NCBI RefSeq assembly: GCF_027922325.1 | Contig: NZ_BSFL01000003.1 | Span: 620,001 to 684,000 of the forward strand | Length of the DNA: 64,000 nucleotides | Direction: 5' to 3' | Source of the DNA: Methylopila turkensis | GTDB lineage: Bacteria; Pseudomonadota; Alphaproteobacteria; Rhizobiales; Methylopilaceae | Shown here: in pieces, positions 46,581-54,350 of the stretch | Layout: each line of letters starts with the position of its first letter | Numbering within the stretch: position 1 is the stretch's first letter | The notes under the pieces: generated by a model | Seen by the model: the letters and a program-made list of their open reading frames with translations, nothing else | Database searches by the model: none | What the model was told of the DNA's origin: nothing | Program-made: the position numbers and the translations under genes

Positions 46581-46641
46581 CGTCGCGGGACCTTCGTCGC
46601 CGTTGTCCCGTTCTCCGCCGTCTGCTACCGCTCTGTCATTC

Positions 46642-46833
46642 GCTTCGGCGTCCTTCGGGACCTCTGAGGGAATCCGGTGGGAGGCGCCTCGGCGCTTCGA
46701 ATCCGGAGCTGCCCCCGCAACTGTGAGCGGCGAGCGGCGCGCCAAGGACCATGGCCACTGGGTTTCGACCTGGGAAGGCCGGCGCGACCGCCGCGACCCG
46801 CGAGCCAGGACACCTGCCGGAACCGCGAGCAAC
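46642..46833 (+). promoter_or_regulatory. Cobalamin riboswitch
   Basis: All core blocks of the B12 aptamer are present in order: GAGGGAAtccGGTG (near 46665-46678), GCCCCCGCAACTGT (46711-46724), GCCACTG (46754-46760), GGGAAGGC (46772-46779) and the B12 box AGCCAGGACACCTGCC (46803-46818). It precedes cbtB, so coenzyme B12 should repress cobalt uptake and perhaps the cob genes downstream. A short hairpin after it, GCCCTC-GGTGG-GAGGGC (46841-46857), may be part of the expression platform. Outer limits are approximate. Confidence 0.95.
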
Positions 46834-46875
46834 CGCCAACGCCCTCGGTGGGAGGGCACGAAAAGGCTTGAACCC

Positions 46876-47061
46876 ATGTCGCACGCCGATCTCCGTTCGT
46901 CCGCCGCCCCCGCCGCGGGCGCCTCGTCGCGCGCGGTCTCGATCGTCGCCGCCTTCCTGTTCGGCGTCATCATCATCGGCGGAACGGGCTTCGCGCAGAT
47001 GGCCGTGGCGCACAACGCGGCCCACGACCATCGGCACTCGATCGGCTTCCCCTGCCACTGA
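46876..47061 (+). CDS. cbtB: Cobalt transporter subunit CbtB
   Basis: A 61-residue membrane protein: one helix (about residues 20-42) and a histidine-rich C-terminus, HNAAHDHRHSIGFPCH, that can bind cobalt. This is the standard CbtB design. CbtB and CbtA are predicted to form a B12-regulated cobalt uptake system in proteobacteria. It is the first gene after the cobalamin riboswitch, and cbtA starts 16 bases after its stop. The open frame continues upstream into the riboswitch, but the ATG after the riboswitch gives the family N-terminus. Confidence 0.93.
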   Translation: MSHADLRSSAAPAAGASSRAVSIVAAFLFGVIIIGGTGFAQMAVAHNAAHDHRHSIGFPCH

Positions 47062-47077
47062 GGCCGGAGCCGACATC

Positions 47078-47836
47078 GTGAACCTTTTCCGCACCATCGT
47101 TCTGGTGGCGGCGCTGGTGGGGCTCGGCTCCGGCCTGGTGCTGACACTCGTGCAGCATTTCAGCGTTCAGCCGCTCATCGTTCAGGCCGAAGCGTTCGAG
47201 TCCCAGCGCGACGAGGCTGCCGCCCCCAAGCCGCACGACCACGCGGCCTCCGGCGAGCACGACCATCTGGCCGCCGTAAAAGCCGACCTCGCCGCGCAGA
47301 AGGCGCATGAGGCCCACGCCCACGATCCCGACGCCTGGGCGCCCGCCGACGGCGCCGAGCGCTTCGGCTGGACCGTCGCCGCCAACGTGCTGAGCGCGGT
47401 CGGCTTCGCGCTGCTGCTCGTCTCCGCGAGCGAGCTCAAGGGCGGCCTGACCTCGTGGCGCGAAGGCCTGTTCTGGGGTCTCGCCGGCTTCGCCGCCTTC
47501 ACCCTCGCCCCCTCCATCGGCCTGCCGCCAGAGGCGCCCGGCGTCACCGGCGCGGCGCTGGAGGCCCGGCAGCTGTGGTGGATCGGCACGGTGGCCGCCA
47601 CCGCGCTCGGTCTCGCGCTGCTCGCCTTCGGCCGTTCGCCCGTGTTGGCCGTCCTCGCGGTCGCCCTGATCGCCGCGCCTCACGTCGTCGGCGCGCCCCA
47701 GGCCGACGAGCCGCCGGCGATCCCGCGCAAGCTGGAGCACGACTTCGTGGTGGCGGTGATCGTGACCGGCTTCGTGTTCTGGGCCGCGCTCGGGGCGCTG
47801 GCGGGCGCGCTGCGTCCGCGCTTCGGCGGAGCGTGA
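47078..47836 (+). CDS. cbtA: Cobalt transporter subunit CbtA
   Basis: Predicted cobalt permease of 252 residues with about five membrane helices. Between the first and second is a long histidine- and acid-rich loop (PHDHAASGEHDHL, HEAHAHDPD; about residues 52-85) that probably gathers metal. It starts at a GTG with a GGAG site upstream; the MNLFRTIVLVAALVG N-terminus is typical of the family. The stop overlaps the GTG start of cobP. The riboswitch upstream of cbtB most likely controls it as part of the same message. Confidence 0.92.
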   Translation: MNLFRTIVLVAALVGLGSGLVLTLVQHFSVQPLIVQAEAFESQRDEAAAPKPHDHAASGEHDHLAAVKADLAAQKAHEAHAHDPDAWAPADGAERFGWTVAANVLSAVGFALLLVSASELKGGLTSWREGLFWGLAGFAAFTLAPSIGLPPEAPGVTGAALEARQLWWIGTVAATALGLALLAFGRSPVLAVLAVALIAAPHVVGAPQADEPPAIPRKLEHDFVVAVIVTGFVFWAALGALAGALRPRFGGA

Positions 47837-48366
47837 CCGTCCGGCTGTCGCTCGTCATCGGCGGCGCGCGCTCGGGCAAGAGCCGCTTCGCCGAGGGCCT
47901 CGCCGCCGTTCACGGTCTCGACCTCGTCTATGTGGCGACGGCCGAGGCTTACGACGACGAGATGCGCGACCGCATCGCCCGGCACCAAGCCGACCGCGCC
48001 GACCGCGACTGGCGCACCGTGGACGCGCCGCTCGCCCTCACTGAGGCTGTCGCGGCCGAAGCCGGCCCGAACCGCGCTCTGCTGGTGGACTGCCTCACGC
48101 TCTGGCTCAGCAACGTGATGCTGGCCGGTCTCGACGTGGAGCATGAGGGCGGCCGGCTGCTATCGGCGCTCGCCGCGGCGCGCGGCCCCGTCGTTCTGGT
48201 GTCCAACGAAGTGGGCTACGGCGTCGTGCCCGACAACGCGCTGGCCCGCGCGTTCCGCGATCATCAGGGCCGGCTGAACCAGCGCGTGGCGGCGATCGCC
48301 GATCGCGTAACGCTGGTGGCGGCCGGCCTGCCTCTCGATCTCAAGCTCCCAAAGGAGCCGCTATGA
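47833..48366 (+). CDS. cobP: Adenosylcobinamide kinase / adenosylcobinamide-phosphate guanylyltransferase
   Basis: Bifunctional enzyme of 177 residues that phosphorylates adenosylcobinamide and then adds GMP, preparing it for the lower ligand. The P-loop GGARSGKSRFAE begins near residue 10. Later motifs are VDCLTLWLSN and VSNEVGYGVVPDN, as in CobP/CobU. It starts at GTG overlapping the cbtA stop and ends overlapping the cobW ATG, so cbtA, cobP and cobW are translationally coupled. The partner genes cobV (synthase) and cobU (base activation, rhizobial naming) are not in the window. Confidence 0.94.
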   Translation: MTVRLSLVIGGARSGKSRFAEGLAAVHGLDLVYVATAEAYDDEMRDRIARHQADRADRDWRTVDAPLALTEAVAAEAGPNRALLVDCLTLWLSNVMLAGLDVEHEGGRLLSALAAARGPVVLVSNEVGYGVVPDNALARAFRDHQGRLNQRVAAIADRVTLVAAGLPLDLKLPKEPL

Positions 48367-49403
48367 CCGCCCCCCAGAAGATCCCAGCCACCGTCGTCAC
48401 CGGATTTCTCGGCGCCGGCAAGACCACGCTGATCCGCCACCTCCTGCAGAACGCCGGCGGCCGCAAGATCGCGCTGATCGTCAACGAATTCGGCGACGTC
48501 GGCATCGACGGCGATGTGCTGAAGGCCTGCGGAAGCGAGGCCTGCCGGGAGGAGGACATCGTCGAGCTTGCGAACGGCTGCATCTGCTGCACGGTGGCCG
48601 ACGACTTCGTCCCCACCATGGAGAAGATCCTCGCGCGGTCGCCGCAGCCGGACCACATCGTGATCGAGACCTCCGGCCTCGCGCTGCCCCAGCCGCTGGT
48701 GCGCGCCTTCCGCTGGCCCGAGATCGCGACCCGCGTGACCGTCGACGGCGTCGTCACCGTGGTCGACGGCCCTGCGGTCCGGGACGGCCGCTTCGCCCAT
48801 GACGAGGAGGCGGTGGCGGCACAGCGCGCCGCCGATCCCAACCTCGACCACGAGGACCCGATAGAGGAGCTGTTCGAGGACCAGGTGCGCGCCGCCGATC
48901 TGATCGTGCTGCACAAGGCTGATCTGCTCGCCGCCGGCGACGCGGACGCCGTGAAGGCGCAGGTGCTGGAGCATGCGAGCGCGGGCGTGCGGGTGGTCTC
49001 CGCCGCGAACGGCGAGATCTCCGCCGACGTATTGCTGGGCATCGCCTCCGGCGTCGAGGACAAGATCGACGGCCGCCCGACCACCCACGAGATGGAGGGC
49101 GAGGTCCAGCACGACCACGACGACTTCGTGAGCTTCATCGCCAAGACGCCGGACGCCGCCGACGCCGCCGTGCTGGAGTCGCGTGTGCGCAAGGTGCTCG
49201 ACGCCCACGACGTGTTGCGGATCAAGGGTTTCGTGCCGGTGGCGGGCAAGGCCGCGCGCCTTGTGGTCCAGGCGGTCGGAACCCGTGTGGACAGCTACTT
49301 CGACCGCCCGTGGAAGGACGGCGAGGCGCGACTAGGCCGGCTGGTGGTGATCGCCGAGAAGGGCGTCGACCAGGCCGCGATCGAGGCGGCGCTGGCGGGG
49401 TGA
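48363..49403 (+). CDS. cobW: CobW-family GTPase / metallochaperone
   Basis: A 346-residue G3E-family GTPase thought to deliver cobalt to the CobNST chelatase. It has Walker A GFLGAGKTT (residues 14-22), the metal-binding CxCC motif at Cys73, Cys75 and Cys76, the switch ETSGLALPQP, and a histidine/acid-rich stretch (HEMEGEVQHDHDDF) before the C-terminal CobW_C domain. It lies between cobP and cobN, the classic place for cobW. The repeat-containing gap after it may separate its message from cobN. Confidence 0.95.
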   Translation: MTAPQKIPATVVTGFLGAGKTTLIRHLLQNAGGRKIALIVNEFGDVGIDGDVLKACGSEACREEDIVELANGCICCTVADDFVPTMEKILARSPQPDHIVIETSGLALPQPLVRAFRWPEIATRVTVDGVVTVVDGPAVRDGRFAHDEEAVAAQRAADPNLDHEDPIEELFEDQVRAADLIVLHKADLLAAGDADAVKAQVLEHASAGVRVVSAANGEISADVLLGIASGVEDKIDGRPTTHEMEGEVQHDHDDFVSFIAKTPDAADAAVLESRVRKVLDAHDVLRIKGFVPVAGKAARLVVQAVGTRVDSYFDRPWKDGEARLGRLVVIAEKGVDQAAIEAALAG

Positions 49404-49473
49404 AGCGGATGCCGTCGTCCCGGCCGAGGCGTCAGCCGAGAGCCGGGATCGTCATCAGGCAGCGGCGCTCCGG

Positions 49474-49576
49474 CGTCATCCCCCGGCTTGTCCGGGGGAT
49501 CCACTTCGCCACGAACGCTTCCGCGCCCGCGTGCGAACGTCGGGTCTGGATGCCCCGGATAAACCGGGGCATGACG
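49474..49576. repeat. Palindromic double-hairpin repeat, copy B
   Basis: Same design as copy A: CGTCATCCCCCGGCTTGTCC at the left end, a variable middle, and a TGCCCCGG hairpin ending CCGGGGCATGACG at the right. It lies in the cobW-cobN gap and ends 65 bases before the cobN start. Part of it happens to be open in the cobN frame, and read that way its right half gives the peptide LDAPDKPGHD also found twice within CobN. Confidence 0.85.
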
Positions 49577-49641
49577 ATGCGTCTGCCGACCGCTTCCAGG
49601 ATCGAGCTGATCCGCGACTCGGACCAAGGACTTCCAAACGC

Positions 49642-52600
49642 ATGCATCTCCTGAAGGCTCAGGGACAGCCGATCGGCGACGGGACGGAGGCGGTCGACCT
49701 CGACCTGTCGCCGGCCGACGTCGTGATCGTGTCCGCGGCCGACACGGAGATCGCAGGCCTCGCCCGCGCGCATGCCGGTCTTGGAGCGGACGCGCCGTCG
49801 CTCAGGCTCGCGAGCCTGCAGAAGCTGCGCCACAACCTGTCGGTCGACCTCTTCCTTGAAAAGACGGTCGCGCGCTCGAAGCTCGTGGTGCTGCGGCTGT
49901 TGGGCGGCGAGGCCTACTGGCCCTACGGCGTCGACGAAACCGTGCGAATGGCGAAGCGCCATGGCGTCAAGCTCGCCGTGATGCCCGGCTGCCACAACGC
50001 CGATCCCGACCTGATCACCCGCTCCACCGTGCCTGTCGACGAAGCCGACCGGCTGTGGCGGCTGCTGGTGGAGGGCGGGCCGGCGAACCTCGCGGCAGCC
50101 CTCGACGCCTGCCGCGCCTGGGTCGACGGCGCCGCCGTTCGGGCTGAGCCGATCGCGACCGCCGCCGCGGACCTTTACTGGCCCGGCCTCGCCGCGCCTA
50201 ATCTTGACGCCATCCGCGCTCGCTGGCCGGAGGGCGCCGACGCGGCGCCGATCGTGTTCTACCGCGCGCAGTATCAGGCCGGTGACGTCGCCGCGATCGA
50301 CGCCCTGGTCGAAGCGCTCACGGCGCGCGGGCTTGGCCCCCTGCCGATCTTCGTGTCGTCGCTGAAAGAGGCAGCCGCCGCGGCCTTCGTGCGCGAGACC
50401 TTCGCGACTGTCCGCCCCGCCGTGGTGCTGAACACGACCGTGTTCGCGGTGTCGAAGCCCGGCGCGGCCTGGGCCGCGACGCCGCTCGATTCAGCGGACG
50501 CGCCCGTGCTGCAGGTGGCGCTCGCCGGCATGGACCGGCAGACCTGGGAGGCCTCCCCGCGAGGCCTCGGCGCGCGTGACCTCGCCATGGCGGTGGCGTT
50601 GCCGGAGATCGACGGCCGCATCTTCACCCGCGCCGTCGGCTTCAAGACCGCCGGCCGGTTCGACCCCGCGACCGAGACCGAGATCGTGGCCTTCGAGGCG
50701 GCGGAGGATCGGGTGGCCTTCGTGGCGGACCTCGCGGCGAACTGGGCGCGGCTGCGGAACACGCCGCGCGGAGAGCGCAAGGTGGCCCTGATCCTCGCCA
50801 ATTATCCCACGGGGACCGCGCGCCTCGCCAACGGCGTCGGCCTCGACACGCCCCAGAGCGCCGCCGTGCTGCTCGGGGCGCTGCGGGACGCGGGCTACGC
50901 TGCGAATGGCGCGCCGGACAGCGGCGCGGCGGTGGTGGCGGACATGACGGCGGCGCTTGAGGCCTCCGCCCGCGCGGCGCCCCTGAGCAAGACCCGTCAT
51001 TCCCCGTCTTGTCCGGGGAATCCAGTTTTGGCGTCGAGCTGTCCAGAAACCCTGGATGCCCCGGACAAGCCGGGGCATGACGCGCTCTATTCGGAAGCGA
51101 CGCTCCTTCCCGTCACCAAGTACCGCCGCTTCCTCGCCGCGCTGCCCGCCGCCGCGCGAGACAAGATCGTCGGCCGCTGGGGCGCGCCCGAGGCGGACCC
51201 GAGCTTCGACGCGCAGGTCGGCGGCTTCCGGCTGGCGCTGCGGGCTTACGGCAACGTCGTGCTCGGCGTGCAACCGTCGCGCGGCTTCGACGTCGACCCC
51301 AAGGCCGCGCATCACGACCCCGACCTGCCGCCGCCCCATGGGCACCTTGCCTTCTACGTCTGGCTGCGCGAGGCCTTCGGCGTTCAGGCGGTCGTGCATG
51401 TGGGCAAGCACGGCAATCTGGAATGGTTGCCGGGCAAGGCGCTGGCGCTGTCGGCGGCCTGCGGGCCGGAGGTGGCGCTCGGCCCCCTGCCACATGTCTA
51501 CCCCTTCATCGTCAACGACCCCGGCGAGGGCGCCGCGGCCAAGCGCCGGGCCTCGGCCGTCATCGTCGACCACCTGACGCCGCCGCTCGCCCGCGCGGAA
51601 GGAACCGCCGCTCTGCGCGAGGTCGAGACGCTGGTAGACGAATACGCCGAGGCGCAGGGGCTCGACCCGCGCCGGGCGGCGACGCTCGGAAAGGAAATCC
51701 TCGCCCGCGCCGCGAGCCTCGGGCTTGACCGCGACTGCGGCTTCTCCATCGCCGACGACCCGGACGACGCCCTGACCAAGCTCGACGCCTTCCTGTGCGA
51801 GGTGAAGGAGCTGCAGGTGCGCAACGGGCTGCACGTGTTCGGCCGCTCGCCGACGGGCGCGAAGCGGGCCGAGCTGCTGACGGCGCTGGTGCGGGCGCCC
51901 CGCGGCCCGCGCGCGCAAGACGCCTCGCTGACGCGGGCGCTGGCCGCCGATCTCGGGCTCGACGGATTCGACCCGCTCAACGCCGACCTCGCCGCCCGCT
52001 GGGACGGCCCGCGCCCCGCCGCGTTGGTCGAGGTTTCGACCGACCCGTGGCGCACGGCCGGGGATACGCTGGAGCGGCTCGAGCTTCTGGCGCTGGGGCT
52101 GGTGGAGGTGAGCGCGGGGCCAATCGCGCCGTCATCCCCCGGCTTGTCCGGGGGGGCCACCTCTCAAGCGCGCTCTACACGTGGACGGGCATGCGCCACG
52201 AACACGCTGGATGCCCCGGACAAGCCGGGGCATGACGATCGCATGTCGTCGACCGGCGCTGTCCAGCTTCCACGCTCCTCCGCCGTCCTGCGCGAACTTG
52301 CGACCGTCGTCGCCCCCCGCGTGGACGCCTCGGGGCCGGCGGAGATCGACGGCTTCCTGAGGGCGCTCGACGGCCGCTTCGTGGCGCCCGGACCCTCCGG
52401 CGCGCCGACCCGCGCCAGGCTCGACGCGCTGCCCACGGGCCGCAACTTCTTCGCGCTCGATCCGCGCTCCGCGCCGACCGAAGCGGCATGGCGGCTCGGC
52501 CGCGCGGCGGCCGACACGCTGTGCCGTCGGCACTATCAAGACCACGGCGAATGGCCGAAGCGGCTGGCGCTTTCCGCCTGGGGCACCGCCAATATGCGCA

Positions 52601-53721
52601 CCGGCGGCGACGACATCGCCCAGGCGCTCGCGCTGCTCGGCGTCGCGCCGCAATGGGAGGCGGGCTCGTCGCGGGTGGTGGGGCTTGTCCCTCTGACGCT
52701 CGCCGAGCTGAAGCGCCCCCGTGTGGACGTGCTGTTCCGCATCTCGGGCTTCTTCCGCGACGCCTTCCCGTTCCAGATCGACCTGATCGACGAGGCGGTG
52801 CGCCTCGTGGGCGCCCTGCCCGAGGATGAAGAATCAAACCCCGTCGCCGCGCGGCTGAAGGCGGAGGCGGATGCGGGACGCGCCGGCCACAGCGTGTTCG
52901 GCGCGCGCCCCGGCGCCTATGGGACTGGCCTCGCGCCGCTGCTGGATCAGGGCGCGTGGGAGACGCGGGACGATCTCGGCCGCGCCTATCTCGCGGCCAG
53001 CGGCTTCGCCTACGCGCAAGGCGTGGAGGGCGCGCCGGACCGCGCCGCGCTGGAGGCCATGGCCCGCGCCGTCGACGGCGTGGTGCAGACCCAGGACGCC
53101 CGCGAATTCGACCTGCTTGATTCGGACGACGTGCACGAATTCGCCGGCGGCCTTTCGGCGGCGATCGAAGCGCTCAGAGGTTCGGCGCCAGCGCTCTACC
53201 ACCTCGACACCTCGCGCATGGAGACGCCGGTCGTCCGCACTCTGAAGGACGAGATCGCGCTAGTGATGCGCGCCCGCGCGACCAACCCCAAATGGGTCGC
53301 CGCCATGCGCGAGCACGGCCACAAGGGCGCGGCCGAGATGCTGGCGACGGTGACCAATCTCTCGGGCTTCGCCGCCACCACCGATACGGTCGGCAGCCAC
53401 CAGTTCGACGCGCTCTACGACGCCTATGTCGGCGACGAGACGGTGCGCGGCTTCATCGCGGAGGCGAACCCCGCCGCGCTCGCCGCCATGGCCCGCGCCT
53501 TCCTCGACGCAGAGCGCCGAGGCTTCTGGCGGCCGACCCGCAACAGCGCGATGGCTCAGTTGGAAGCGCTGGCGATCCCTCCCCTGTCCAAGGGGAGGGT
53601 GGACGGCGAAGCCGGCCGGGTGGGGTCCGCCGGCGGACTGCGCTCGACGTCGAAGACCCCACCCGACCTCGGCCTGACGGCCGAGGCCACCCTCCCCGCG
53701 CTGGCGCGCAAAGAGGGATGA
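49642..53721 (+). CDS. cobN: Cobaltochelatase subunit CobN, carrying embedded repeats
   Basis: Large subunit of the ATP-dependent CobNST chelatase that inserts cobalt into hydrogenobyrinic acid a,c-diamide. The 1359-residue product is longer than the usual roughly 1250-1280. The excess matches three repeat-derived blocks: about residues 452-480, 830-865 and 1312-1359. Outside these, typical CobN sequence is continuous, including HVGKHGNLEWLPGKALALS, GRSPTGAKR and the C-terminal TNLSGFAATTDTVGSHQFD. The start giving MHLLKAQGQPIGDG was chosen, with an AAGGA site upstream; the frame is open further back only because of repeat copy B. cobS and cobT are absent from the window. Confidence 0.95.
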   Translation: MHLLKAQGQPIGDGTEAVDLDLSPADVVIVSAADTEIAGLARAHAGLGADAPSLRLASLQKLRHNLSVDLFLEKTVARSKLVVLRLLGGEAYWPYGVDETVRMAKRHGVKLAVMPGCHNADPDLITRSTVPVDEADRLWRLLVEGGPANLAAALDACRAWVDGAAVRAEPIATAAADLYWPGLAAPNLDAIRARWPEGADAAPIVFYRAQYQAGDVAAIDALVEALTARGLGPLPIFVSSLKEAAAAAFVRETFATVRPAVVLNTTVFAVSKPGAAWAATPLDSADAPVLQVALAGMDRQTWEASPRGLGARDLAMAVALPEIDGRIFTRAVGFKTAGRFDPATETEIVAFEAAEDRVAFVADLAANWARLRNTPRGERKVALILANYPTGTARLANGVGLDTPQSAAVLLGALRDAGYAANGAPDSGAAVVADMTAALEASARAAPLSKTRHSPSCPGNPVLASSCPETLDAPDKPGHDALYSEATLLPVTKYRRFLAALPAAARDKIVGRWGAPEADPSFDAQVGGFRLALRAYGNVVLGVQPSRGFDVDPKAAHHDPDLPPPHGHLAFYVWLREAFGVQAVVHVGKHGNLEWLPGKALALSAACGPEVALGPLPHVYPFIVNDPGEGAAAKRRASAVIVDHLTPPLARAEGTAALREVETLVDEYAEAQGLDPRRAATLGKEILARAASLGLDRDCGFSIADDPDDALTKLDAFLCEVKELQVRNGLHVFGRSPTGAKRAELLTALVRAPRGPRAQDASLTRALAADLGLDGFDPLNADLAARWDGPRPAALVEVSTDPWRTAGDTLERLELLALGLVEVSAGPIAPSSPGLSGGATSQARSTRGRACATNTLDAPDKPGHDDRMSSTGAVQLPRSSAVLRELATVVAPRVDASGPAEIDGFLRALDGRFVAPGPSGAPTRARLDALPTGRNFFALDPRSAPTEAAWRLGRAAADTLCRRHYQDHGEWPKRLALSAWGTANMRTGGDDIAQALALLGVAPQWEAGSSRVVGLVPLTLAELKRPRVDVLFRISGFFRDAFPFQIDLIDEAVRLVGALPEDEESNPVAARLKAEADAGRAGHSVFGARPGAYGTGLAPLLDQGAWETRDDLGRAYLAASGFAYAQGVEGAPDRAALEAMARAVDGVVQTQDAREFDLLDSDDVHEFAGGLSAAIEALRGSAPALYHLDTSRMETPVVRTLKDEIALVMRARATNPKWVAAMREHGHKGAAEMLATVTNLSGFAATTDTVGSHQFDALYDAYVGDETVRGFIAEANPAALAAMARAFLDAERRGFWRPTRNSAMAQLEALAIPPLSKGRVDGEAGRVGSAGGLRSTSKTPPDLGLTAEATLPALARKEG
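50995..51082. repeat. Palindromic repeat copy C, inside cobN
   Basis: CGTCATTCCCCGTCTTGTCC at the left, ending ATGACG at the right, with both hairpins still present but slightly diverged. The 88 bases lie wholly inside cobN and are translated; the right half reads LDAPDKPGHD. The flanking CobN sequence (before: ADMTAALEASARAA; after: LLPVTKYRRFLAALP) looks like normal protein interrupted by an inserted linker. Confidence 0.85.
52130..52237. repeat. Palindromic repeat copy D, inside cobN
   Basis: CGTCATCCCCCGGCTTGTCC at the left, ATGACG at the right, 108 bases, all within the cobN frame. The left hairpin is read in a different frame from copy C (SSPGLSGG), while the right half again reads LDAPDKPGHD. 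The variable middle is unlike the other copies. Confidence 0.85.
53576..53700. repeat. Large nested inverted repeat at the 3' end of cobN
   Basis: A second, unrelated palindromic structure. GGGGAGGGTGG on the left pairs with CCACCCTCCCC on the right. Inside it, GGGTGGGGTC pairs with GACCCCACCC, and a further GGCCTGACGGCC-type hairpin lies in the right arm. It encodes the last roughly 45 residues of CobN, including PPLSKGRVDGEAGRVG and KTPPDLGLTAEATLP. Only one copy is in the window, so calling it a mobile or dispersed repeat is inference from its form. Confidence 0.65.
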
Positions 53722-53732
53722 AGGAGAGCCCG

Positions 53733-54335
53733 ATGACCGAAGATCCCGCCCGCCACGCCGAGAAGATGAAGAAGCGCAAGGAGCATCAGGACAAGATCGT
53801 CTCCGAGCGGCAGGTCGAGAAAGGGCTGCTGATCGTTCACACCGGCAAGGGCAAGGGCAAATCCACCGCCGCCTTCGGCATGGCGATGCGCGCCATCGCC
53901 CATGGGCAGAAGGTCGGCGTGGTGCAATTCATCAAGGGCCCGTGGGAGAGCGGCGAGCGCGACCTTCTGCGCAAATTCCCCGATCAGGTCGAGGTGCACG
54001 CCATGGGCGAGGGCTTCACCTGGGAGACGCAAGATCGCGAGCGCGACATCCGCGCCGCCCGCGAGGCCTGGGAGATGTCGAAGCGGTTCATTGCGGACCC
54101 CTCGATCAAGATGGTGATCCTCGACGAGCTCAACATCGTGCTGCGCTACGACTATCTCGACCTCCCCGAGGTGCTCGCCGCCATCGCCGCCCGGCCCGAG
54201 GGTTGCCACGTGGTCGTCACCGGCCGCAACGCAAAGGACGAGATGATCGAGATCGCCGACCTCGTCACCGAGATGACCCAGGTGAAGCACCCGTTCCGCG
54301 ACGGCGTGAAGGCGCAGGCCGGCGTCGAGTTCTGA
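53733..54335 (+). CDS. cobO: Cob(I)yrinic acid a,c-diamide adenosyltransferase
   Basis: CobO/CobA-type enzyme of 200 residues that attaches the adenosyl group to cobalt. The P-loop TGKGKGKST is at residues 37-45, with the unusual glycine/lysine-rich form of this family. VVQFIKGPWESGER and the Walker B-like VILDELNIVLRY follow. The ATG at 53733 has AAGGAG six bases upstream; an ATG at 53718 that overlaps the cobN end would add five residues and is less well placed. cobQ follows after 15 bases. Confidence 0.95.
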   Translation: MTEDPARHAEKMKKRKEHQDKIVSERQVEKGLLIVHTGKGKGKSTAAFGMAMRAIAHGQKVGVVQFIKGPWESGERDLLRKFPDQVEVHAMGEGFTWETQDRERDIRAAREAWEMSKRFIADPSIKMVILDELNIVLRYDYLDLPEVLAAIAARPEGCHVVVTGRNAKDEMIEIADLVTEMTQVKHPFRDGVKAQAGVEF

Positions 54336-54350
54336 GCGGCGGAAGCGTTC

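Noticed and set aside
49531-49641. 37-residue extension of CobN back to an ATG at 49531
   Set aside because: It is coded by repeat copy B and spacer; an AAGGA site and the family N-terminus support 49642.
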